A DNA stretch of 64,000 nucleotides. It comes from Bacteroides finegoldii DSM 17565. Its GTDB lineage: Bacteria > Bacteroidota > Bacteroidia > Bacteroidales > Bacteroidaceae. Shown here piece after piece: positions 9,454-18,881 of the stretch. Within the stretch, counting starts at the first letter, position 1, and every line of letters begins with the position of its first letter. Under the pieces are notes generated by a model. That model did no database searches, was not told the DNA's origin, and saw only the letters and a program-made list of their open reading frames with translations. The translations under genes were made by a program, and so were the position numbers. The stretch lies in contig NZ_GG688321.1 in NCBI RefSeq assembly GCF_000156195.1, positions 226,274-290,273 of the forward strand, in the 5' to 3' direction.

Positions 9454-9473
9454 ATACCTATAAAATAAAAGAC

Positions 9474-11537
9474 ATGCTTTCTATTCAAGTCCATTCATAC
9501 AATAAGCATTGTATCCATTTACGGTGGATATTATGTTTGATTCTATCTTTATTTACCACATTACCGGCCATTTCCCAATCCAAGGTTCGGCATCAGACTT
9601 CTCTGTCTGATACACTTCTCAAACTCAAAGAAGTTACTATCTACAGTAATCGGATGCAAAAAAAGATGTCTCCTGTGCAGATACTGTCCGGCAAAGAACT
9701 TGAGAAGCTAAATGTTTACTCCGTTGCCGATGCTTTACGCTACTTTTCCGGAGTACAGATAAAAGATTATGGAGGTATTGGCGGACTAAAAACCGTCAAT
9801 ATACGAAGTATGGGCAGTCATCATGTCGGAGTATTTTATGATGGTATTGAATTAGGAAATGCGCAAAATGGAGTCGTCGATCTAGGCCGTTTTTCATTAG
9901 ATAATATGGAAGTCATTTCACTATATAATGGTCAAAAAAGTGCCATCTTCCAACCTGCCAAAGATTATAGTTCCGCAAGTGCCATATATATGCAGACACG
10001 AAAACCCCTATTCAAAGGGGAAAAGAAAAACAATCTGAACATCGGGGTGAAAGGCGGTTCATTCTCTACCATCAATCCGTCACTACTTTGGGAACATCGT
10101 TTCAACGAACGAATAAGCAGTTCCATCAGTACGGAGTATATGTATACATCAGGACGATATAAATTCACATACGCCAAGAAAGATGGTTACGACACAACAG
10201 CTGTTCGTCAAAATGGAGACGTAAGAATGTTACGTTTGGAGAATGCATTCTTCGGAAAAGTCCCCAAAGGAGAATGGAAAGCCAAAGCATACCTATACAA
10301 TTCGGAACGGGGATACCCCGGAGCTGCGGTAAGAGAAGAACCGGGTAAGTTTCGCCATCAGGACCGGCAGTGGGATACCAATCTGTTTGTGCAAGGCTCT
10401 TTTCAAAACTATTTTAAGCCTTGGTACAGTCTGCTAGCCAACGGAAAATATGCTTATGACTATCTCCACTATTTATCCGATCCCAGACTGGATGTCACCA
10501 CCATGTACGTAGACAATCACTACCGACAGCAAGAAATCTATGCTTCGGCCGCCCATTTATTCACCATCTATCCCTGGTGGAGTATGTCATTATCCAACGA
10601 TTTTCAATGGAATGCATTACGGGCCGATCTCATAGATTTTGTCTATCCAACCCGTAATACAATCCTGACTTCTGCTGCCACGTCCTTTGACTTCAACCGC
10701 CTCATGTTGCAGGCGAGCCTGTTATATACTCATGTCGATGACAATACACGTACCAAAGGAGCCAATGCAGGCACCAAAAACAAATACACTCCGTCTGTCA
10801 TAGCCACCTGGCAACCATTGACCAAGCTCCCTCTGAATGTACGGGCCTTTTATAAGAAAGTCTTTCGCATGCCAACTCTCAATGATTTGTATTATACTTT
10901 TATAGGCAATAAGGACTTAAAACCAGAATATACCACCCAATACGATGTGGGTATCACTTTCTCTCACACCTGGAATAACCATTGGCTGAAAAGCCTGGAC
11001 TTACAAATAGATGGTTACTATAATGAAGTAGATGATAAAATCATTGCCATGCCTACCTCCAACCAGTTCCGTTGGACTATGATTAATCTCGGACATGTGG
11101 AAATTCGGGGATTAGACGCAGCCATACGAGGAAAATGGGGCTTCGGAAAGGTGGAACTTAGCACTCTCTTCAATTACACCTATCAAAAGGCACAGGATTT
11201 TACCGATCCTACCAGTGAATGGTATGGAGGCCAGATTCCTTATATACCTTGGCATGGAGGTTCCATCATCCTCAATGGAAGTTACCAAACATGGTCCTGT
11301 AACTATAGTTTCATTTATACAGGTGAACGTTATGAAGCAGTCGCCAATATCCCGGAGAACTACGCACAGCCCTGGTATACCCACGATTTTTCCCTATCCA
11401 AAACTTTTCAATGGGGGAAAACGGGAATACGTGTAACGGCAGAAATTAATAATATCTTCAATCAGCAATATGAAGTAGTGCAATGCTATCCTATGCCCGG
11501 TACAAGTTTTAAAATCAAATTAAACGTCATGTTATGA
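9474..11537 (+). CDS. btuB: TonB-dependent cobamide outer-membrane transporter
   Basis: The 687-residue protein has a signal peptide ending near LPAISQS. A TonB-box-like LKEVTIYSNR and a compact plug follow, with VADALRYFSGVQIKDYGGIG and GLKTVNIRSMGSHHVGVFYD. A 22-strand-type barrel ends in IKLNVML. Length and plug match BtuB rather than the larger SusC type. It imports cobamides captured by the surface lipoprotein BtuG. The ATG at 9474 is chosen because the upstream in-frame start at 9414 lies inside the terminator hairpin. Its stop overlaps btuG by four bases (ATGA). Control by the leader riboswitch is strongly indicated. Confidence 0.9.
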   Translation: MLSIQVHSYNKHCIHLRWILCLILSLFTTLPAISQSKVRHQTSLSDTLLKLKEVTIYSNRMQKKMSPVQILSGKELEKLNVYSVADALRYFSGVQIKDYGGIGGLKTVNIRSMGSHHVGVFYDGIELGNAQNGVVDLGRFSLDNMEVISLYNGQKSAIFQPAKDYSSASAIYMQTRKPLFKGEKKNNLNIGVKGGSFSTINPSLLWEHRFNERISSSISTEYMYTSGRYKFTYAKKDGYDTTAVRQNGDVRMLRLENAFFGKVPKGEWKAKAYLYNSERGYPGAAVREEPGKFRHQDRQWDTNLFVQGSFQNYFKPWYSLLANGKYAYDYLHYLSDPRLDVTTMYVDNHYRQQEIYASAAHLFTIYPWWSMSLSNDFQWNALRADLIDFVYPTRNTILTSAATSFDFNRLMLQASLLYTHVDDNTRTKGANAGTKNKYTPSVIATWQPLTKLPLNVRAFYKKVFRMPTLNDLYYTFIGNKDLKPEYTTQYDVGITFSHTWNNHWLKSLDLQIDGYYNEVDDKIIAMPTSNQFRWTMINLGHVEIRGLDAAIRGKWGFGKVELSTLFNYTYQKAQDFTDPTSEWYGGQIPYIPWHGGSIILNGSYQTWSCNYSFIYTGERYEAVANIPENYAQPWYTHDFSLSKTFQWGKTGIRVTAEINNIFNQQYEVVQCYPMPGTSFKIKLNVML

Positions 11538-12691
11538 GAATATCTGTTCTATCCATCATTATCTGTTTTGTTCTTCTATCGACTTCTTGTCGCGAAGATG
11601 AACGCATTATTCCGTCAACTCCCAACCAAGTTACTCCCGGAGTAAGCGGTACCTCTGTCAAAGGTTTCTTTCTACTCAATGAAGGAAATATGGGAAGCAA
11701 CAAGGCTACCCTTGATTACTTTGATTACGAAACCGGTATCTATCATAAGAATATCTATGCGGAACGGAACCCGGGAGTCGTACAAGAATTGGGGGATGTG
11801 GGAAATGATATCCAAATCTATGGAAATAAGTTATATGCCATCATCAACTGTTCTCATTTCGTAGAAGTGATGAATGTAGAAACAGCAAAACACATCACGC
11901 AAATTTCCATACCTAATTGCCGTTATATAGTTTTTAAAGATAAATATGCATACGTCAGTTCGTATGCAGGCCCTGTCAAAATAGATCCCAACGCCAGACT
12001 GGGGTATGTAGCACGTGTTGACACTACCACACTGACTGTCAAAGATACCTGTGTGGTCGGCTACCAGCCGGAAGAAATGGTGATTGTGGGCAACAAACTC
12101 TATGTAGCCAACTCCGGCGGGTATCGCGTACCTAATTATGACCGCACGGTATCCGTCATCGACTTGAACACATTCAAAGTTATCAAAACCATTGATGTGG
12201 GAATCAATTTGCATAGAATGGAATTAGACCAATACGGAAATATTTATGTCTCATCCCGGGGAGATTATTATGACACTTACTCCGAAACATTTGTAATAGA
12301 TTCCAATACCGATAAAGTAATCGAAGAATTACCGCTTCTTCCCAATACAGAAATGGCTATTTGCAGAGATTCACTGTATATATACAGTACAGAATGGAGT
12401 TATTACACCAACAGTTGGACAGTCTCTTACGCTATTTATAATACAAAAACAAAGAAAACTGATACCCGCAATTTTATTACAGATGGTACGGAAAAATCTA
12501 TCAAGATACCTTATGGAATAGCAATCAATCCGGAAACAGGTGAATTCTTCGTCACCGATGCCAAAGACTATGTGACTCCTGGCACATTATACTGTTTCTC
12601 CCGGGATGGAAAAAAGAAATGGTCAGTCATCACGGGGGACATTCCGGCACATATTGCCTTTACAGATAAGAAACTAAAAGCGATTCAATAA
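11534..12691 (+). CDS. btuG: Surface cobamide-binding beta-propeller lipoprotein
   Basis: The 385-residue protein begins MRISVLSIIICFVLLSTSC, with the lipobox cysteine at residue 19, followed by an acidic stretch suited to surface export in Bacteroides. The rest is a series of short beta repeats of YVTN/propeller type, such as VGNKLYVANSGG, VSVIDLNTFKVIKTIDVG and GIAINPETGEFFVTDA. Translationally coupled behind btuB, it matches BtuG, known in Bacteroides to bind cobamides with very high affinity and cap BtuB. Specific binding residues cannot be assigned here. Confidence comes from both fold and position. Confidence 0.87.
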   Translation: MRISVLSIIICFVLLSTSCREDERIIPSTPNQVTPGVSGTSVKGFFLLNEGNMGSNKATLDYFDYETGIYHKNIYAERNPGVVQELGDVGNDIQIYGNKLYAIINCSHFVEVMNVETAKHITQISIPNCRYIVFKDKYAYVSSYAGPVKIDPNARLGYVARVDTTTLTVKDTCVVGYQPEEMVIVGNKLYVANSGGYRVPNYDRTVSVIDLNTFKVIKTIDVGINLHRMELDQYGNIYVSSRGDYYDTYSETFVIDSNTDKVIEELPLLPNTEMAICRDSLYIYSTEWSYYTNSWTVSYAIYNTKTKKTDTRNFITDGTEKSIKIPYGIAINPETGEFFVTDAKDYVTPGTLYCFSRDGKKKWSVITGDIPAHIAFTDKKLKAIQ

Positions 12692-12725
12692 TTCATATCA
12701 CTATTACTAATTAAAAACAAAAGCA

Positions 12726-14363
12726 ATGAAGAAAATTCTATTTTTACTGCTCACTATCATTACGGTATGCAGTTGCTACAATGACGATGATCTCTGGGAT
12801 AAAGTCAATGATCTTGACGGACGAGTAGAAACACTAGAAACAACAGTCAAGAAAATGAACTCAGAAATTACAACTTTACAGAGTTTGGTAGACGCATTAA
12901 ATCAAGGGAAAATAATTACGAATACAGAACAGACCTCCGAAGGCTACACGCTGACCTTCAATGACGGAAGCAAAGTATCTATCAAAAATGGAACAAATGG
13001 TACAGATGCTCCTGTGATTGGAGTGAAAGCTGATGAAAACGGAATATATTACTGGACAGTCACCACTAATGGCACTACAGAATGGCTACCGGATGCCGAA
13101 CACAAATTGAGAGTAACAGGTGTAACTCCTGTCATGGGAGTTGACAGTGAAGGCTATTGGACGGTTGATACAGGTGAAGGAGCTAAACGCATGAATGGAA
13201 CAGATGGCAAACCGGTAAAAGCAACGGGAAAGGACGGGGATTCTTTCTTCAAGTCGGTAGTAGATGACACGGAGAATGATGTTGTTATCATTACTTTGGC
13301 AGATGAAAAAAACACTTCGTTCATGCTGCCAAAAACAACTAATTCGGTTATGAAAGTCACTGATATGGGAAGCGTTGAATATTTCACTTTTAACCAAACC
13401 AAATCATTTGAATTACAACTCACTAACGTGGCAGACTTCATCGTCCATGCACCGGAAGGATGGACAATAAAAATGAGCTATACCAAACTTTCCATTACCG
13501 CCCCTGCTTCCGTATCAGAAAATGAAGCTGTCATTAAAATCCAGTTATTTAATAAACAAGGACTAACAAAAATTCAGCGATTATTCGTTTATGCTTCTGC
13601 ATATACTTTAAAAGGGTTATCTTTTGAAGACTCCGATTATAAAGGTACAGGCAATTATATAGGTAAAAGCGACTGGTCTTCATTAATTGACAATCCTCAA
13701 TATGGCGGTCCGTTACTTTATGGACAATCAGGAATGGGCCCTTCAGACTATAATTGGTATGATGAAAACAATACATTACTCCAACATGAGTTCCCAACGA
13801 ATTGGGGCACTACCTGTTATTGGGGAGGTGGACACGCTATATCCAACTATGTAGATATGGATTTGACTCATGGAGGTTTTCAATACCAGTTGGCGGTTTA
13901 TTACAAAGATCCGGCAACAGGAAATGGAGGGCATAACGGCTCTAAGAATTTCTGTGTACATTATGGCTATACAGATAACTCCGGTTATGCTTCCGAAAAC
14001 TTACCCTACATTTACTTTGGAGATGGAGTAGCTCGTGTAGTAGATCATATGTATGTGACAATGACAACTTATCTCGCCAATTGTGTAGCCAATGGCAACG
14101 GACTGACTGCACCTGCCGGGGAAGATGATTGGGTAAAACTGGTCGCTATCGGTTATGATGAAGACGGTAACGAAGTTAAAACTAAACCTGAATTTTATCT
14201 GGTAGGAAAAACTGGTAACATTCTGGAATGGAGCAAATGGGATTTATCAGCTCTGGGCAAGGTAGTAAAGATTGATTTTAATGTCACAGGGAGCAATGAT
14301 AATGGTTACGGTTTTAGCCAACCGGCTTATTTCTGTTATGATGACGTAGCAGTGAGATTCTAA
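12726..14363 (+). CDS. DUF4988/DUF4465-type surface lipoprotein, candidate BtuH-like cobamide binder
   Basis: The 545-residue protein has a lipoprotein signal (cysteine 17) and a short coiled coil (about 23-58, heptads in DLDGRVETLETTVKKMNSEI). It then has Gly/Asp-rich beta repeats typical of DUF4988 (about 60-205), and a C-terminal domain (about 295-545) with the look of DUF4465: FEDSDYKG, HEFPTNWGTTCYWGGGHAIS, VKIDFNVTGSNDNGYGFSQP. Proteins of this kind recur in Bacteroides cobamide loci, and a class of B12-binding lipoproteins called BtuH has been described there. Assigning this gene to BtuH is inference from position and domain type. The stop overlaps the next ATG by one base. Confidence 0.7.
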   Translation: MKKILFLLLTIITVCSCYNDDDLWDKVNDLDGRVETLETTVKKMNSEITTLQSLVDALNQGKIITNTEQTSEGYTLTFNDGSKVSIKNGTNGTDAPVIGVKADENGIYYWTVTTNGTTEWLPDAEHKLRVTGVTPVMGVDSEGYWTVDTGEGAKRMNGTDGKPVKATGKDGDSFFKSVVDDTENDVVIITLADEKNTSFMLPKTTNSVMKVTDMGSVEYFTFNQTKSFELQLTNVADFIVHAPEGWTIKMSYTKLSITAPASVSENEAVIKIQLFNKQGLTKIQRLFVYASAYTLKGLSFEDSDYKGTGNYIGKSDWSSLIDNPQYGGPLLYGQSGMGPSDYNWYDENNTLLQHEFPTNWGTTCYWGGGHAISNYVDMDLTHGGFQYQLAVYYKDPATGNGGHNGSKNFCVHYGYTDNSGYASENLPYIYFGDGVARVVDHMYVTMTTYLANCVANGNGLTAPAGEDDWVKLVAIGYDEDGNEVKTKPEFYLVGKTGNILEWSKWDLSALGKVVKIDFNVTGSNDNGYGFSQPAYFCYDDVAVRF

Positions 14364-16075
14364 TGAAACATATTATACTTCTTTTATTTGTTCTGTTCGC
14401 ATTAGTATCATGCGTGAAAGAAGAGGAGGACTCTCCTCTTCTTTCCGCTCCTGTCATTACCCTGAAAGAAGAATCCCCCATCTATAAAACAAAAATTGGT
14501 CGGGAGATAACCATCGCTCCTGTTTATGAAAATACCGATTCGGAAACGACCTTTAACTGGACAATAGATGGAAAGAGTATCTGTACCGCTTCCACCCTGA
14601 CATTTTCAGCCGATGAAGCAGGCAGGTATTTCATTCTGATTTCTGCCACCAATGCTGGAGGGACAACAGAAAAAGAGATACGTATCGATGTCTTTCAGCT
14701 TGATGTACCGACTATCTCTATTGCGGATGCCGACAAAGGTTTCAAAGTGCTTCAAGGCTCTGAACTAACCATTACACCCATAGTAGATTCTTTTCTGGAA
14801 ACCAGTTACTCCTGGCAAATAAACGGTGAAGATATTTCGAACGAATTAACCTGTACTCTCCCCACAATCGAGCTTGGCGAATATCAGGTTCGTTTTGCTA
14901 CTCACAATGAAGATGGCGATGACGAAGTAACTTTCAAAGTAGAAGTTTGTTCACCGGATCAAGTAGATTTCAACTGGACATTCCTGCAAACGGAATATAA
15001 CATGTCAGCCGGCAGAACTATCCGTATCAAACCGGTTGACGTGAATAATGCACTGGATGCAGTCTATACATGGACCGTGGACAATGAACAAGTGCAATCC
15101 GGAGAAAATGATACTTATCTGTTTACATCCGGGCAGCAGGGGGAACACACGGTAAAGGTCGAAATGAAGAACTCATATATACTCGCTACGCAAACATTAA
15201 AAGTCAATGTTTGCCCTCCCGCAGGAACATACCAGCGGAAGATTAGCGCCACAAGTTCTGCGTCAATGAACAGAGTATATGAATATTTACCGGCTCCCGG
15301 TCAATTCATCAATGAGAATCATACCACAACAACTATGGCAGAAGCCTGCACCTATGCAGAAGAACGAATCAATCAGACGGCTTATGTTTCCCTAGGCGGA
15401 TTCGGTGGATACATCATCGTTGGATTCGATCATAGTATCGTGAATGATGGAGATTACAACATTGCTATTACAGGAAACGCTTTTGATGGTTCGTCAGAAC
15501 CGGGAATTGTATGGGTAATGCAGGACGAAAATGGTGATGGGTTACCTAATGACACTTGGTATGAATTGCGCGGATCCGAATATGGGAAAGCCGAAACCTG
15601 GCAGGACTATGCCGTCACCTATCATAAACCAACTGGTATTCAGCTTCCCACCCCATGGACAGACAATCATGGTCAAAGTGGGTCTATTGATTATCTGGGT
15701 GCTTTTCACCGGCAAGATTATTATTATCCCGCCTGGGTAAAGGAAAAACAATATACTTTGCGAGGTACTCGCCTGAAAGAGCGTAATTACGATCAATCCG
15801 GTAATGGTACTTATTGGGTAAATGATAGTTATGAATGGGGATATGCTGATAATTTCAGTGCCATTGATCGTCTGACAGATGATGACAACTATAATGCCGG
15901 ACCGTCTGACAATCATTTCAAGATATCCCATGCTGTAACTTTCGACGGTAAGGATGCAAACCTGAAGTACGTTGATTTTATCAAAGTACAAGTGGGTGTT
16001 AATAGTAAAAGCGGTTGGTTGGGTGAAATATCCACTGAAGTTTTTGGAATAAAGGATTTCAACATGCTCAAATAA
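14363..16075 (+). CDS. PKD-repeat surface lipoprotein of the cobamide locus
   Basis: The 570-residue protein has a lipoprotein signal (MKHIILLLFVLFALVSC, cysteine 17) and an acidic start. Three Ig/PKD-like repeats of about 85 residues follow (roughly 28-112, 113-197, 198-285), each with a tryptophan core such as TTFNWTIDGKS, TSYSWQINGED and AVYTWTVDNEQ. A C-terminal domain of about 280 residues contains LGGFGGYIIVGFDHSI, NGDGLPNDTWYELRGSEYG and VDFIKVQVGVNSKSGWLGEI. The C-terminal domain has no function I can name. As the last gene of the riboswitch operon (one-base overlap with its predecessor) it is expected at the cell surface, with a role in capturing or handling cobamides or their carriers. 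Confidence 0.75.
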   Translation: MKHIILLLFVLFALVSCVKEEEDSPLLSAPVITLKEESPIYKTKIGREITIAPVYENTDSETTFNWTIDGKSICTASTLTFSADEAGRYFILISATNAGGTTEKEIRIDVFQLDVPTISIADADKGFKVLQGSELTITPIVDSFLETSYSWQINGEDISNELTCTLPTIELGEYQVRFATHNEDGDDEVTFKVEVCSPDQVDFNWTFLQTEYNMSAGRTIRIKPVDVNNALDAVYTWTVDNEQVQSGENDTYLFTSGQQGEHTVKVEMKNSYILATQTLKVNVCPPAGTYQRKISATSSASMNRVYEYLPAPGQFINENHTTTTMAEACTYAEERINQTAYVSLGGFGGYIIVGFDHSIVNDGDYNIAITGNAFDGSSEPGIVWVMQDENGDGLPNDTWYELRGSEYGKAETWQDYAVTYHKPTGIQLPTPWTDNHGQSGSIDYLGAFHRQDYYYPAWVKEKQYTLRGTRLKERNYDQSGNGTYWVNDSYEWGYADNFSAIDRLTDDDNYNAGPSDNHFKISHAVTFDGKDANLKYVDFIKVQVGVNSKSGWLGEISTEVFGIKDFNMLK

Positions 16076-16120
16076 TTGATAGAATATACATAAGAGATTC
16101 TTTTCCCTATTAAATATAGA

Positions 16121-16150
16121 GATAAAAATTACCAAATGGTAATTTTTATC
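16121..16150. promoter_or_regulatory. Near-perfect 30-bp palindrome before the MATE gene
   Basis: GATAAAAATTACCA at 16121-16134 is the exact inverse of TGGTAATTTTTATC at 16137-16150, separated by AA. It lies about 15-44 bases upstream of the MATE -7 box, so its right half covers the expected -33 region. This suits an operator. It could also fold as an A/U-rich terminator hairpin for the cobamide operon. Confidence 0.6.
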
Positions 16151-16164
16151 TCCTCCCATAACCC

Positions 16165-16172
16165 TACCTTTG
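16165..16172 (+). promoter_or_regulatory. Promoter -7 box for the MATE transporter
   Basis: TACCTTTG matches TAnnTTTG exactly and lies 32 bases before the ATG at 16204. It indicates that the MATE gene has its own promoter. Confidence 0.65.
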
Positions 16173-16203
16173 TCGCCATTTTCAACGACAAAGGTAGAAA
16201 GTT

Positions 16204-17559
16204 ATGAAAGATAGTATTGATTTCGGCAGTATGAACATCTCCACGTTGTTCCGTAAGTTACTAATTCCTACGGTACTTGGGATGGTATTCTCGGCTCTGT
16301 TCGTTATTACGGACGGGATATTTGTAGGAAAAGGAATTGGCAGTGACGCGCTGGCGGCAGTAAATATCACTGCACCGCTTTTTATGATCGCAGTGGGTAT
16401 CGGACTGATGTTCGGAGTGGGAGCTTCGGTGGTGGCTTCCATTCATTTATCTCAGGGAAAACGCAAAGTAGCAAGTATTAATATCACTCAGGCAATTGCT
16501 TTTTCCGCATTGCTCATACTTATCCTGTCTGCTCTGTGCCTTTATTTTATAGAGCCATTAGCCAGATTATTAGGTAGTTCGGACCGATTGTTGCCGTTAG
16601 CTGTAGAATATATGGCATGGTACATTCCTTTTCTCGTATTCTACGAAGTCTTAAATATAGGTATGTTCTGCATCCGTCTGGACGGTTCACCCACCTATGC
16701 CATGATGTGTAATGCGGTTGCAGCCATACTCAATATCATACTGGATTATATATTCATCTTCGAACTTGGTTGGGGAATAATGGGAGCAGCTTTTGCCACC
16801 AGTCTGGGAACTGTCGTGGGAGGGTTGATGACACTGATTTACTTACTCCGTTTCTCTCGTACCCTCCATCTATGCCGGATAAAGTTAAGTATCAAAAGTC
16901 TGTTACTGACTCTTCGCAACATCGGTTATATAATTAAACTGGGAAGCTCTGCTTTTATCAGTGAAGCCTCCATTGCCTGTATGATGTTTCTGGGGAACTA
17001 CGTTTTCATCCGCCATCTCGGTGAAGACGGAGTGGCAGCATTCAGTATTGCCTGTTACTTCTTCCCTATCATCTTCATGGTCTATAATGCCATTGCACAA
17101 TCCGCACAGCCGATTATCAGCTATAACTTCGGAGCCGGACAACCCGAGCGTGTACGAAAGACACTGCATCTCGCCATTCGGACCGCTTTAATCTGCGGTA
17201 TCAGCTTTTTCATTCTTACCGTACTATGCTGCCAAGACATCGTTTCGTTATTCATTGACCGCAGCTACGCTGCATTTGATATAGCAGTAAACGGGCTTCC
17301 TTATTTCGGAGTAGGATTCATTTTCTTTGCCGTCAACATGATTGGCATTGGTTATTATCAGAGTGTCGAAAGAGGTCAGCGGGCAACAATTATCACTCTT
17401 CTCCGGGGAGTCGTATTTATGTTGATCGGATTCTTTGCGCTCCCTCCGGTATTGGGTATACCGGGTATCTGGCTAGCCGTACCATTGACAGAGTTATTAA
17501 CCACTTTCTATATTTTCGGAATTTATTTGAAAGATCGTTTCATTGTCTGCCGACGATAA
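16204..17559 (+). CDS. MATE-family efflux transporter
   Basis: The 451-residue protein is almost entirely hydrophobic and has the two-bundle MATE pattern. The first half includes LIPTVLGMVFSALFVITDGI, and the second includes SAQPIISYNFGAGQPERVRK, a canonical MATE signature. It is an inner-membrane exporter driven by a sodium or proton gradient, and the substrate is unknown. It follows the cobamide operon on the same strand but has its own -7 box and a strong palindrome upstream. Shared control with cobamide uptake is therefore possible but not shown. Confidence 0.85.
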   Translation: MKDSIDFGSMNISTLFRKLLIPTVLGMVFSALFVITDGIFVGKGIGSDALAAVNITAPLFMIAVGIGLMFGVGASVVASIHLSQGKRKVASINITQAIAFSALLILILSALCLYFIEPLARLLGSSDRLLPLAVEYMAWYIPFLVFYEVLNIGMFCIRLDGSPTYAMMCNAVAAILNIILDYIFIFELGWGIMGAAFATSLGTVVGGLMTLIYLLRFSRTLHLCRIKLSIKSLLLTLRNIGYIIKLGSSAFISEASIACMMFLGNYVFIRHLGEDGVAAFSIACYFFPIIFMVYNAIAQSAQPIISYNFGAGQPERVRKTLHLAIRTALICGISFFILTVLCCQDIVSLFIDRSYAAFDIAVNGLPYFGVGFIFFAVNMIGIGYYQSVERGQRATIITLLRGVVFMLIGFFALPPVLGIPGIWLAVPLTELLTTFYIFGIYLKDRFIVCRR

Positions 17560-17680
17560 ATCAAAGAGACTCCGGAATTATTGCAATATGTACCTTTAAA
17601 ACATATAGCGTCTTACTTGTGGATAACTCCGCAGTCGCTAAGTAGGATTCGGGCGAAGATAGCATCTTCTCGCAATAATA

Positions 17681-18850
17681 CTACGCTTTCGAGGTCTTCA
17701 CCCCAAAAGCACAATAAGTCAAATAACACACACAAGCTAAAGTAACAAAAACACCTCCGATCACACCTACTATTCCAATCGCAAATCCAATAACTGGAGT
17801 AACGACTCCGCCACCGGCAACAGCAGTAATCATCAATCCTGAAATTTGGTTTGCTTTTTCCGGCCTTGCCTGTAAAGCCATCGAATAAATGATAGAAAAT
17901 ACGGATGAGGCAAAGAAGCCGACAGCACCGATACAAATCAGATTCACCATATCATTTTTTACAAAGGCCAGAATAAGCAAAGAGAAAATACAGGCAACAA
18001 TATTCACACGGAAATATTTCATTTCAGCAATACGGGCTAACAAGAAAGCACCCAACAAAGCACCTACCGTACGGCTTAAAAAATAAACCTGTGGGGCAAA
18101 CTTCACTTGTTCTGCCGTCCAGTCAAATCGTTCCGCCATCAGTTTGGAGCTAATAAAGTTGGTAGCAACATCTACTCCCACAATAAAAAAGATACCCAGA
18201 AACAACAACAGAATCGTTTTATCCTTCAACAAAGAAAAAGTATCACTGATAGAAAGTTGTTGGGTTGCGGCACTGGAAGCTTCCCGTTTAACAGGTGTAG
18301 CCATCAGCCAAATGGCAGACAATAACGTGATAAAGCCTAATATAGGAAAACAATAATACCATTTGTCATCTCCAAAATGTGCTACAGCCAGCAACACAAT
18401 CTCCGGCCCGACGAGAGAAGACACAGCTTTAATCACTTGTCCTGCTGTCAAACTACTTGTCAGCAAACGTTGGCTGGTTACCACATTACTCAATAACGGA
18501 TTCAATGAAACCTGTAAAATGGCATTGCCAATTCCCAAAAGAGCATAAGCTATCATACAAGTCGCACTGTTATAAACGACTAATGGCAGCAGCATACCCA
18601 CTACCGTTATTCCCATACTAAGTAAAACCGTATTTTTACGTCCCCATTTGTTCATCTGATTTCCAACAGGAATACCTAAAAACAGGAACCAGATAAAAAC
18701 CAATGAAGGAACAAATCCCGTCATCACGGGAGACCAGTCGAAAGTACGTTGAACATAATCGGACGAAATACCGACTATGTCACAGAAGCCCATTACAAAG
18801 AACCCGAAAAGAACGGGAAGGGCGGCATAAATAGAATTTTGTGTTTTCAT
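17681..18850 (-). CDS. MFS sugar transporter (FucP-like)
   Basis: The 389-residue protein has about twelve hydrophobic segments and opens with a FHS/FucP-like sequence: FGFFVMGFCDIVGISSDYVQ and VFIWFLFLGIPVGNQMNKWG. The latter contains the loop 2-3 MFS motif area. It is the last gene of the mannan operon, so import of mannose or a manno-oligosaccharide across the inner membrane is the likely role. A hairpin separates it from the GH92 gene and may reduce its expression. An inverted repeat at 17653-17673, just past the stop, may end the transcript. Confidence 0.82.
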   Translation of the reverse strand: MKTQNSIYAALPVLFGFFVMGFCDIVGISSDYVQRTFDWSPVMTGFVPSLVFIWFLFLGIPVGNQMNKWGRKNTVLLSMGITVVGMLLPLVVYNSATCMIAYALLGIGNAILQVSLNPLLSNVVTSQRLLTSSLTAGQVIKAVSSLVGPEIVLLAVAHFGDDKWYYCFPILGFITLLSAIWLMATPVKREASSAATQQLSISDTFSLLKDKTILLLFLGIFFIVGVDVATNFISSKLMAERFDWTAEQVKFAPQVYFLSRTVGALLGAFLLARIAEMKYFRVNIVACIFSLLILAFVKNDMVNLICIGAVGFFASSVFSIIYSMALQARPEKANQISGLMITAVAGGGVVTPVIGFAIGIVGVIGGVFVTLACVCYLTYCAFGVKTSKA

Positions 18851-18881
18851 GTTTAACCCACTATATTATAAAATGTAAAAT

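Noticed and set aside
9414-9473. Upstream in-frame start giving btuB 20 extra residues
   Set aside because: This segment is inside the leader terminator hairpin, and the signal peptide starts at 9474.
15542-16159. 205-codon minus-strand frame opposite the PKD lipoprotein
   Set aside because: Antisense to a well-supported lipoprotein gene and low-complexity Ile-rich translation.
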